Assembly (NCBI GenBank): GCA_964023205.1 | Contig: OZ026835.1 | Coordinates: 37,545,083-37,609,082, forward strand | DNA length: 64,000 nucleotides | Direction of reading: 5' to 3' | Source of the DNA: Lutraria lutraria | Lineage: Eukaryota; Mollusca; Bivalvia; Venerida; Mactridae | Shown here: piece after piece, positions 35,119 through 46,300 of the stretch | Numbering within the stretch: the first letter of the stretch is position 1 | Layout of the letters: every line of letters begins with the position of its first letter | Notes under the pieces: generated by a model | What the model saw: the letters and a program-made list of their open reading frames with translations, nothing else | The model's database searches: none | Told to the model about the DNA's origin: nothing | Program-made: the position numbers and the translations under genes

Positions 35119-36690
35119 ACCCAGCCAGCATCACTATGTCGGCCCGACGACGGCTAAAGAGGGGAATATCGACAATATTTGTCAACGTCAATCCGACATA
35201 GGGCCGACATAGGCGGATTTTATAAAAAGTGTGTATTACACTTGGTGTTAACTTATTTAAGTTCTAACCTATTCTGTAGACATGAATATGTAAAATATAA
35301 ATGATAAACACGATGAATCTGACTCTTTACATTCGTTCAAATCTCAATGTCTAGTAGATGTCGGATTGATGTAGGGCCGATGTAGACGAATGTATTTTGT
35401 CAATAATGAGTAAACTGTTTTTACATAATCAATGAGGCGAATGAAAGAAGTGAAGAAGCAAAACGTTAATTTTGCATTATAATGTAAGTATTCATTTACA
35501 TTTTGAAATCTTAGATAACTTGTAACAAGATTTAATTATCTAGGTCAACCGCCTGCATTAGTTTTCGTTGCAAGAAACATGTCAGTGAGTTTGGAAAATT
35601 ACTTTAAAAGGCATACATCAACAACAGCGGGTGGATATTGACAGTAAAGTAATTATCTTGGGAACTTATTTTAGCTTGTTGCTTTATTGTCACATGTTTT
35701 CGCGACTGTCTATAACAAAAGAAAATTGCTCATGTTACTAATTTCATGTTTATGCAGAATATCTACATTCAAGGAATTTTATGTTATTCATTTGATTTTA
35801 TTGTTTTACCATAATGGTTTATTTACACCAAAGACCAATGACCAGTATGTACTCAGTCTAATAATTAAATTCAAAATTATTTCTAAATCTTTGTGTAAAA
35901 TTACTCTTATTTCCATTTGTCTCTTGTTTTAGCTCCAGACCAGCAGATTTGTACAACTATACAGTATAAAAAAGATGAAGCAGAACTGGTTTTTAAAGTA
36001 CAGAAAGTGCACTATGTTGCTAAATAATATATTAAACATGATTGATTGGAGAAAATTATGCACTAAGAGGATTCAAGGAATTACAACTTTTATTAAATGA
36101 CAGGTATGTGGGGCTTGTACGGTAAATTTATTTCAATTAGACATTTCAACTGCTCATATTAATTTATTCTGTATAAATAATGAATGCATAAATAATTATT
36201 CTAAAAAGTTCTAATTATAAATAATATTTTGAAATAATATATATTGATGGAAATAAGATCTACCTATAGACTCTATTATATAGGAGTATAAATCATGTCA
36301 TTGTTCTGTTAATGTTGTTAATTTTTTAGTATGACTAGATACCATAGATTGTTATAAGGTACATATTTGAAATACAATGAATATGTTGTTTTTGAATTTG
36401 ATTTTATATTTTACAGGTCAATTATCAGGGAAGGATAGCAAAGACACAGCATGGCATACACATGTATTTAGTAGTTAGTTGCCAGAGAGTGTGTCGGACT
36501 ATACAATGGTTATGTTGCAAGTTGGCAATATACTAGTAACATTCATTGTAAGTTACAAATGTAATTATTATCACATATATATCATATATATAAATATATC
36601 TTGTATACCACAATTAGATATTCAATATTTTAAGCTTGATTACTCTTAGTTGCTGTGTGATATATTGTAATTTGTAAATTGGCTGGGATA
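35119..36690. other. AT-rich sequence after the minisatellite array
   Basis: The first 300 bases hold four degenerate GACATAGGGCCGACATAGG-like blocks (35,140-35,390), probably a repeat. The rest shows no gene. Confidence 0.4.
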
Positions 36691-36697
36691 TTCACCA

Positions 36698-36770
36698 GCC
36701 CGATCAGCTTAGTTGGTAGAGCATCTGACTTGCAAGCAAGAGATCGCAGGTTCGAGCCATGCATCGGGTA
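36698..36770 (+). repeat. tRNA-like sequence, Ala(UGC)-type loop (copy 1)
   Basis: It is 73 nt with a seven-pair acceptor stem, a D arm and a perfect B box GGTTCGAGCC; the loop reads CTTGCAA. The anticodon and T stems have mismatches. It is probably a tRNA pseudogene or SINE head rather than a working tRNA. Confidence 0.45.
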
Positions 36771-36919
36771 CTTTATTTTCCTCTTTCTATTACATTTGAT
36801 GCCGTTAGTATGAGACTAGCCTCGAAATCCTTTTTTTTAATAAAAAGGAAGGAGCAATGTGGCGGTGTGATACATAATAGTAATACATTGTATTTATGAA
36901 TTGGATGGGATATTCACCA

Positions 36920-36993
36920 GCCCGATTAGCTCAGTCGGTAGAGTATCTGACTTGCAGGCAGAAGGTGGCGGGTTTGAGTCCTCGCATTGGGTA
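36920..36993 (+). repeat. tRNA-like sequence, Ala(UGC)-type loop (copy 2)
   Basis: It is 74 nt, 222 bp downstream of copy 1, with the same leader (GGGATATTCACCA) and trailer (TTATTTTCCTC). The acceptor stem is full with two wobbles, the loop is CTTGCAG, and the T stem has a one-base bulge. Confidence 0.45.
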
Positions 36994-37187
36994 CATTATT
37001 TTCCTCCTATTACAGCAGTTTGATTTAATTTGAACCTAATTATCTACATGAAATAGGAAACTATTTGGCTAATTGCATTAGTTAAAGGAAATGAATTGTG
37101 CTTATTGTATGTTTTTAAATACTATGTTATCAATTTATTGATTAATTATATTGTAGCTGAAGCTGTACAATGGACAATTCAAAGTGT

Positions 37188-37770
37188 TTAGGAAGCTGAT
37201 GTTAAGGTGGTGTTGAGACAGTGCCTATGTAGTATGTCTAAGGACACAACCCGGGCAGATTTAAGATCATCGGGCACACTACCAGTAATAATGGACAAAA
37301 TAATTATATGAGTAAGGGGTTCGGCAATTTTGTGCACACTATCGATCTTTATGAAACGACTGGGAATTCTATCAATGACTGTGGCTTTATTAGCCCCTAA
37401 TTTATCTAAATACTTGATAACAGTTTCCTTGGCAACAACTGATAAAGAGTAATCATTAGGTTTTACGATAAAAAAACTTCCAAAAAAACTTCTACCAAAC
37501 ATATTTACCCTAGCAGGTAGTTTTTCTACTAATTTTTGAGCAACTGTAGTAAAAACATTATTAAAGTTTTCCGCTACACTAAGTTTATCAAAACGTAACG
37601 TGTTATCAATGTTTAATCCGAAGATAGAAGCTGAACATCTTTTTTTGGATGGTATATCTAAACCTTTAACAGTTTTCCACATTTTTTTTAGTCTATTCTA
37701 TTCTCTTCAGTACTATTTCTGAATAAATCAGTTTTACAATTTTTAATTAAATACTGCAATTGATTTCTAA
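37188..37770 (-). mobile_element. Non-LTR retrotransposon reverse transcriptase fragment (N-terminal part)
   Basis: A minus-strand frame encodes MWKTVKGLDIPSKKR, then ENFNNVFTTVAQKLVEKLP, IDRIPSRFIKID and ITGSVPDDLKSARVV. These are the pre-RT and finger motifs of CR1/jockey-type non-LTR elements. Upstream bases continue the homology across a stop. The frame is lost after SARVV, so the element is broken. Confidence 0.8.
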
Positions 37771-39289
37771 CCTGTTTATAAAGTAAAAAAAAACATCTTC
37801 ACTTCTAGATTTTTTAAAAAAGAATATCTCTCTTGCATACCCAACTTTCGCGGACATGCTGATTTGGAAAATCGATAAAAAAGTTACATTAAACAAAGAA
37901 GGGGATTTGCACTATAATCGTCATAACTTTTATTCTATTTAAAATACGAAATTTGTACTCATCACAAAAGTACAATTAATCTTTTGTCTTTCTAATGGTG
38001 TATTTTTATTATTTTAAATTAATGCTTTCTTCGACCCTTTTGCGTTTGAAAAAGACACCTATCGATTCCCTCTATATTCAATGTAAAAAGCGTAAAATTG
38101 GTAGATTTTTCAATAAAAATTTGATGTTTTCAGCATCATAACTCTTTTGGGGGAAATGTGATCAAATTTGTACTCATTACATTCGTTTGGAAAGTTTAAT
38201 TTCTTTCACCATGTAAAATATGAAAACAATAAAATAATATCTTCTTCGACCCTTTTGATGATTTTTCAAAACTACCCCTTAGATTTTTTTAAGTTCAATT
38301 CGTCAATCGTTCGGCAAATCTCGGATATTTACGTACGTTTACGGACACGACGTGCATTTGGCGATGATCATATCTGCTGATTAGGTATCCATGTATATAC
38401 AGTCACAGCATGATGCATTATACAGGGTAATAAAATTTGGACGCGTTGAATCATCAAGTTTTAGGATAATTAAGGTTAAGACTAATACATATAACAACAT
38501 GGATGAAAATATTAGAATCTGTGAAATATTTTACTTTACTTCCGTACAAAAAGCAAAATCGATATTTATGACCCAATTTGTTGATATTATAAAAAATAAC
38601 ATATTAAAATAAAAAAAATGGTTTTCACTTTTGTAAAGCCCAAATACTTTTTGAATGTTAAAATTGAAGTAGGTCTTATTTTACCAAGATAGATGTAAAA
38701 CCGATTTTACTTGCAATAAAAACGTTCCAATTTTTTTATCACAAAGTTCATATATAAATACAGCATAGTATTTTTTAATAATGTTGCAAAAAATAAGAAA
38801 AAAGCATCTGAAAACTATTTTATGACATATGCCTAATGAAAAGCATTATGTAAATATTGTTACAAATCAAGTAATATATATTCACAGTGTATCAATTCAA
38901 TTACAAAATGTACATCACTGTCCATCCATGGTTCTGTTCTATTATAATCAATTAGTGATGTACGGTTTCTTTTCAATATCTTTAAACATGATTTGGTATA
39001 CATGTATTATGTTTATCTGTTTCCTTTCGCTTTTATTTGTAACTTTCAACCAAAAGTTTACATCTTGTATGATTCTTAGTGAGAAGATCTAATCGACCTA
39101 ATTCTCCATGTATAAAATACACACATTTTTGTGTGCTACTTTTTACTCATAATAAAGATTTTCAATACTAAGTGTGAAACTTTTCAATTGCTAATCGAAC
39201 AATTCTAAAGAGTGCCTTATTGTTATGTTATGAAATATACACAGACATTTTCTTAATGTAAAGATAGATTTTTGAGTTTGGTTTTCCTA

Positions 39290-39725
39290 TTCACAACTTT
39301 GGTAACTGTTGGCAAACGCCCTCCTTTTCTGAATATATTAATGTTAACAGTAAATTTCCAACGGTCACAGTATACATCCAATATGTTAAGATTACTTTGT
39401 AGTTCTGATGAGTTAGCAAATACCACGATGGCCTCGGCTTACATTAATAAAACATGTAAATCGATGCCGTTTGCTCCGTTTAAAAGTTGGTCATCCAGAT
39501 CATTAAGGTACATGGAAAATAGAAAAGGCGACAAGCTTTCCCCCAGTCTTAGTCCAAGATGACCATAGAATAATTCGCCGATCTCATTATTAAATTTTAC
39601 TCTGGTTGTAATTTGATAATACATCCATGGACTTAATGACCTTATATAACCTTCCTCTTTGGCCTGAATTATAAAGTGTATGTCATATATTTCGGCAAAC
39701 CAAATAATCGAAAGCTTTAGAACAA
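39290..39725 (-). mobile_element. Non-LTR reverse transcriptase fragment (palm region, decayed catalytic motif)
   Basis: Minus-strand frames encode YYQITTRVKFNNEIGE, then GLRLGESLSPFLFSMYLND, and after a stop IVVFANSSELQSNLNILDVY with CDRWKFTVN. The order matches RT blocks before and after the catalytic YADD, which is no longer readable. On the minus strand this palm fragment lies upstream of the finger fragment at 37.2 kb, so the two are separate insertions or rearranged. Confidence 0.75.
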
Positions 39726-40053
39726 TCGCAATAAGTGCATTATTAATAATTAAATCTAATTAATCTATGCAGTACAAATATGTGGCCAATCGTAGCCATT
39801 TCGACCCTAAAACTTGCTTGTGATTCCACGAGAGTATAAGATAGTGCTATTCAGAATGAGACATTAACATGCAAGTGTTTGCTTCTGCGCATATCTATGT
39901 CGTTGACTGTAAGTCTTAATTACAAACAAATGTAATATAAGACTGTTGATAAAGAACTTATAACATTGTGACAAATGTAGTAACTGTTCAGTTTATCATG
40001 ATCCTTTCGATATTTCCGCTGTGTCTTGGTGATATATATAATATCCCATTTTC

Positions 40054-40066
40054 GGGGGGGGGGGGG
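40054..40066 (+). repeat. Poly(G) run of 13
   Basis: A homopolymer G tract, unusual in this AT-rich DNA. It is a possible assembly-length error site or G-rich structure. Confidence 0.8.
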
Positions 40067-40472
40067 TATAAAGGAAACACAGACACAGTAGTATTTTTCT
40101 TTCAAACAAACAATTTTGTGCATGAAGTATGTTGTTGTAATAAGTATGTTGAAATTTACTTTGTCATTTGTCATTAAACCATTTAATTATCAAACAATGG
40201 TGTTTTTATATTTTGGGGTCAATTTACCCCACCCACTTTCTAGCTATACTAAAGTAACACCATGAGTGTATTGAATAGCAAATGAATAGATAAACAATCT
40301 CCGAATATTTATTAGTCATTTAAAACCTTTTCAAATAAAAATGAAAGAACAAATGCTACTCATTTGCCATATAAGGTCATATTTTAAAGCTATTTTGTAT
40401 GTTTTATAACAGAAATAAACGACATTTTTACGTATTTATTACGACAAAGCTAACTCTTAGAAATATTGCTGG

Positions 40473-40736
40473 TTGCCATGGAAACAGCCCGGCCGTTTGC
40501 TTATCCAGCATCCCGTAATCGTCCAACAACCGGAATTTGTTAACATATACCCTAAGCTTCAAAAATATATAGATGTACAAAAATCCCGCAAGGGGGGAGG
40601 GTATCGATTATGGGCCCTTGGCCTATATCCTATAATTAAGCGTCTACAGACGCGGATCGGTAAAAGCCGGCAGGCGATATTATTATTGATCACAGTTGCA
40701 TGGGCCTTTAATTCGTTGTTAAGTTCTGTTATTTGA
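40473..40736 (+). CDS. Unrecognised ORF ending in a hydrophobic helix, next to a poly(A) signal
   Basis: The ORF has 87 codons, with basic middle residues (KSRKGGGYRLW) and a hydrophobic C-terminus (ILLLITVAWAFNSLLSSVI). AATAAA begins at 40,737, directly after the stop. It is richer in CpG than its surroundings. It may be a terminal exon or repeat-derived. I do not recognise the product. Confidence 0.25.
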   Translation: MPWKQPGRLLIQHPVIVQQPEFVNIYPKLQKYIDVQKSRKGGGYRLWALGLYPIIKRLQTRIGKSRQAILLLITVAWAFNSLLSSVI

Positions 40737-41467
40737 AATAAAGTCTTATTATATTTATGTTTTAATAAAGATTCAATGCAAATGATGTTTGTTTGTTTAT
40801 TTATTCATTGTTAACACGATCGGAATGACCTTAACTCGATTCTTAGTTTTTTTCACAGAATTTCGATACAATTATTTTTGCATAAACTACGTGAGTTTGT
40901 GCGGATGATTTCAAATAAAGTAGGTATTGTATTGTTTAATGACATAAATACGTCTTGATGAGTATGGATTGGTATTTCGCAACGCAATTTCACTTAGCGT
41001 TCATAATAATTACACATTCTCATAATGAAAGGACGAATATGCCCATTTCTTAACAATGCCCAAGATAATGAAGATGCTAATTTGTACCGCTGAGTGATGT
41101 ATGACCCTGTTTGTAACAAATATCTTCAAAAGATGATTAGCCTTTTTGATAATTTTAATTAAAATAATTGATAAATTTTCCACCTTTTTAACAATGCCGT
41201 TAGGAATTGAAGGTATGAAGGTGTTAATTTGATGGTCAAAGTTTGTACCAGGTGTCTTTAATTACGATTAGTGATCTTTGATGATCTTTAAGTAAAATAT
41301 TTTAACCAACCCGTTAATGAGCTCATTTTTTCTTTTGTTATTAACTATTGGATATATTTGCAAGCTCATTTTCAAACTCCGTCATTCACATGTTCAGTTA
41401 GTTCGGTTATTTCATCACTATAATTAACGTTCTCGGATTTTTACACACCACTTTACTGTCGGTGAAA

Positions 41468-41659
41468 ATGGCGTATAGTAATAATGATTTTTTGTCTTGG
41501 GATGATGATATAGATTTAGATAATTTGCTTGGTGATTATACCGCAGATGAAACTGTTCAGGACAATGATAGTTCAAAGCAATGTGTAACATACGTATGTC
41601 CCGAATGCCATAAGGAGTATAAGAGCATATCTGGATTTCAAAATAAACACTTGGTTTAA
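41468..41659 (+). CDS. Short ORF with a truncated C2H2-type zinc finger
   Basis: The ORF has 64 codons with a good start context (gaaaATGG). It reads MAYSNNDFLSWDDDIDLDNL, then an acidic stretch and YVCPECHKEYKSISGFQNKH. The C-x2-C and first His of a C2H2 finger are present, but the frame stops just after, before the second His. It may be the first exon or a truncated copy of a larger zinc-finger gene. I found no downstream exon. Confidence 0.4.
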   Translation: MAYSNNDFLSWDDDIDLDNLLGDYTADETVQDNDSSKQCVTYVCPECHKEYKSISGFQNKHLV

Positions 41660-42082
41660 AAATTTAAGCAAACCAAAGTTATATTACTAATACATATATT
41701 TAATTCAATGTCAAATCATACAGTTACCTAAACCAAGAAATATGCGTTTTACAAAAAAGCCATAATTTAGACAAAATGCAAGGCAAACAAAAGAACATTG
41801 AACTGAATTTTATGATGGTTCAAACAAAAACTTGATTAATAATTCAAGCAAAACAATAGTTATGTACCCTACTTTCCCTACTGAGTCATCTTAATATGGT
41901 AAACGAGTAATCCATGTTTCAAAACAATAGTTTTTAATCGATACTTTAAAGAAAACAATAGCACCACAAGCAGTACCAATTCTAGTTTGTTAAGGTCAAT
42001 AAGTGATGCCATTCCTTTCGTTCATTTAAAGATTTTCTTTAGGTCTAAATCAATTTTGAAGTAAATTTTCAGAAAAAGATAA

Positions 42083-43371
42083 ACAAGAGGACCAGGATGG
42101 CCCTATATAGCTCACATGTCAATCACTGCTCACTCACTAAAACATTGTTTTGAACCGGTGACCTAGTTTTTGACCCCAGATGACCCATGTAAGAACTTGT
42201 CTTACATATGAATAAGACAAACATTCTGACAAAATTTGGTGAATATCCAATCAAAACCATGAAAACTACAGCATAGACAAGGTTTTCCTAAGATTTGACC
42301 TCGTGACCTCATTTTTGACCCCAGATGCCCTTTGTTCGAATTTGTCTTACATATCATTAAGACAAACATTATGACAAGGTTTGGTGAAGATACAATCAAA
42401 ATTTGACATCTACAGTTTTAATAAGGTTTTCCTAAGATTTGACCTTGTGACCTAGTTTTTTTACCCTAGGTGATCCATATTTGAACTTGTCCTTAATATT
42501 ATTAAGACAAACAATCTGACAAGGTTTGGCCAAGATCCAATTAAAACCATGATATTTAGAGCTTTTACAAGATTTTTACTTAAGATTTGACCTGATGGTC
42601 CAGTTTTTGACCCCGGCTGACCCATGTTCCACCTTGACCCACAAATCATTGAGGCAAACATTCTGACAAGTTTTGGTGAAGACCCAATCAAAACTGTGAC
42701 ATCTACAGTGTTAACAAAGTTCGCCTAAGATTTGACCTGGTGACCTAGTTATTGACCCGAGATGACCCATATTTGTACTTGACCGTTATATCATTAAAAC
42801 AAACAATTTGACAAAGTTTAGTGAAGATCCAATTATAACTGTGAAATCTATAGTGTTAACATGATTTTTCATAAGATTTGACCTAGCGACATAGTTTTTT
42901 ACCCAAGATGACCCATGTTCAAACTAGTTGAAGATATTATAAAGACAAACATTCTGACAAGGTTTCATGATGATCCAATCAAAACAGTGACTTCTAGAGT
43001 GATCACAAGGTTTTCCAGCAATTTGCCCTAGTGACCTAGTTTTACTACAGAAATGACCCATTATCAAACTTGAACTACATATTATTGAATTGAACATTCT
43101 GACGAAGTTTCATGAAGATCCAATCAAAACAGTGATTTCTAAAGTGTTCACAAGGTTTTCCCTTATTTGGCACTGGTGACCTAGTTTTTGACCCCAAATG
43201 GCCCAATATCGATCTCGTCTGAGATTGTGTCCATATTAACGTTCTGACCCATTTTTGCTAAAAATGTGACCCCTAGTGTGTTCACAACATAAAGTTTGAC
43301 GATGCATGACGCCGGACGGAGACTGATCCATAAAGCTCACCCTGTCACTTTGTGACATGTGAGCTGAAAAA
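42083..43371 (+). mobile_element. 1.3-kb repeat built from about 120-bp units (copy 2)
   Basis: It is a near-complete direct copy of 9,460-10,772, with the same start and end (GTGACATGTGAGCTGAAA). There is no coding frame longer than about 75 codons. Confidence 0.8.
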
Positions 43372-46300
43372 TATAATACAATGTAAAAAATTACACGTAT
43401 TCACATAGACAATATATTCTATATTATCCCTCCTCCAGAAACGAATGACAACGACCTTGACTGTTTTTCACCTTTTGTCTTTTTTAAGTGACTATTTTAG
43501 TATGTAGTAAGTATATAACAAATTATACACAAGTGACAGTATTTAATTATTTTAAACAATCCAAACATTTGTGGCCCACTTCGCCTATTGTAAAGTTGGT
43601 GAAACTCAGTTTAGGATTGCTTTATGTCTTCAATTCCTCCCGGATCTCCAAATCCTCCTGGACTACAGATTCTGTCACACTCTTCTGAAACTATTTTAAT
43701 ATAATTCATTTTAAGTATTTCAATGATACAATGACTCAAGGACTAGCACTAATTGATTATTTTTACAACACTTCAACCATCCTGAATCCTGCAGCAAATC
43801 TGAATAGAATCAAATTATGCTGAACTTTTTAGTGCACTACAAAGAACAAAGAGGTAAAGCAAAAGATTATAAAAGCTTAAAGAAAATTGATATTTTTAAA
43901 TTAACTAGTAACCACAGTCAGTTTGACCTTCAAACAAGAGCTGTTAAATGTTGTAAATTAAGATTTTATTTTTCCAAAAGCAGTAACACTAACCATTTTT
44001 CCTGACTTTAGCCCATAAAAGAAAAGCAAAAGAATAGTAAATATACCTTAAATTTCAATCCACCTTTGTTGAATGTCATATAAGAAGCTTCCTTTTGGCT
44101 GTCTTATGAGTTTTTATGAGTGCATCTGCAAAAAAAGAATTGATGGTATGTTTGTATTTAATATAAAAAGAAAATTTGAATGTGCAAAGATTTGTGTGTA
44201 TGTTCCTTATTTGTACACTTGTTTCTTCAAGACTTTAAATTCTACTAATGAAACCACAAACAAGATTAAGAACTATCCGAAACAGCTATTTGAATTTTAG
44301 CTTGATAATGTTTTAGATAAAACTACAAATTATGACACTGAAAAAATGGATTGGGAATATATTGGCCAATTTTTCTTATCTTAAATAAATATATTTTTAT
44401 AATTAATAAAAATCAGGAAACAGCTTTCAGACTTGAATTACATGTTACTTAATATATATGTAAGTTATTAAAAATGATGTAATAAGTGTATCTTCATTAT
44501 ATTAGTCAATCTGAAGCACCATCACTTACTGTTTACTTGGTATATGTTTCTATTTGATGTTGGTGACTCTGAAGATGTGCTTGACTGACCAGGACACGAA
44601 GAGCGACACAGCAGCATGTTGCTTTTTTCTGCCTTTTTACTTTTTTTTCCAAAGTGGATAGTTTCCTTCATTGTTTCCGATATGTCCTTTTTTCTTGCCT
44701 ATAATGAAAAATATCCTTGTTTTATCAGCATAGATCCATTACAAAAGGAATATGTTGACTATTCTCAGGGCTTTTTTCCTTCTATAGCAGGGGCCCTTAA
44801 ATTCTTTAAAATCAAAGTGTTCTCTTCCCCTTATGCAAAAATTATGCGTTATTTTCCCAAATTTAAGGAAAAAGACCCTTCCCCTACCTGTGAAAAAACG
44901 CTGATTCGATTAGAAAATCTGTCATAGAAATGGCAACTTATAACTTAAAAGTCTTTGTGGCAAGGCTTTTTTTACCTGCTAGTCCTATAGTCGTCGCTGT
45001 TACAAAGCGCCATTCTCTCACTAACATTTATTTTCATATAAAATACGTTTTTTCTTCCAGAACTGACCTTACCCAAGGATTTTTGTTTCCGTATTGAATC
45101 CCCCCCCCCCTTGCCCTTAGCAAATTTATTACAATTAATGCATTTTTGTTGTTTGGTACGAACAATAAAGTTATTACCGTATTTCAGAAATCGCTCAGTT
45201 TTCATTGAAAACCTGCATACCGAACAGCTTCCATTAATTCAACCTTCCGCCTACGAACTTAGTTCCATTTTTTTTCAGTTCAATGGCATAAATACAAATT
45301 CAAATATTACGTGCATATAAGTCAAAATCAGATGGCTATGCAATATCGTAAACGAGCAATACTAGACAGTCGTAAAAAATCTAAACAATCCTGTCCCTCG
45401 GATTACTACAATATTTACTATCAGTACACACATTTCAAGGAAGGATGACGTCATAATCCTCGTGCTTTATATGCTAATTTGTCTGGTTCTTAGCTTCTAT
45501 TGTAAACATATAGAAGTCATCATTGAATTCATGTGCGATGCGATGATAACTGTGTGTCAACCAGATATCTAAAAAAAGTGGTTCATCGGGAAATTGTAAT
45601 CGATTGATTTAATGCTTATAACGTGTAACTTTTTCTTCGAGTGTGTCTTCATGTGTGAGATATTACATTCTGCAAAAGTTGAGTATACAATTAAAGAAGC
45701 AGGTAATGTAGACCATAATTTTTTTATGATATTATGATATTTGTTTAACTACTTTTTGTGATCAGATGATAAATCAAAGTACTGAAAGCACATGGAACGG
45801 GAACAGCTTTAACAACTGCATAGCGGGTGTAGAAAAGCGTTAGTAGTACTTAAGTCTGCATCGAAATTCATGTGCGAACTATCGTTCGGATTCAAAAACT
45901 CACCCTACAAAGAAATTCAACTTTTGACTGCTTTGTAGTTCCGAACAACAGCAGTACATTCAGAGCTTTGATTTCAATGATTAGTCTAATGGGATCGACT
46001 TAATGAAAAATAGTGAAAGCATACCACATAATGTTGTACTGTAATAATACAGAGAGAGAGATATTATTAGTTACAACAACATTTGTTTGTTTCTATCTTA
46101 TTTAAACTGTTAAACACTCACTTATTATGATTTTATAAAAAAATATGAATATTGTTTATTCGTCAGACAATGACAGACATTATATAAAACGCATATTGAT
46201 TTAAAACATTTTTAATTAGATGTTTCATAAGTCTATAATACATATGTGGTATGCTTTGTCTATCAAAACTAATGAACTGGTACGCTTAGCCCTGTTACGT

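Noticed and set aside
44530..45205. A three-exon minus-strand gene at 43.6-45.2 kb
   Set aside because: Donors exist, but frames and acceptors could not be joined without stops, and no family was recognised.
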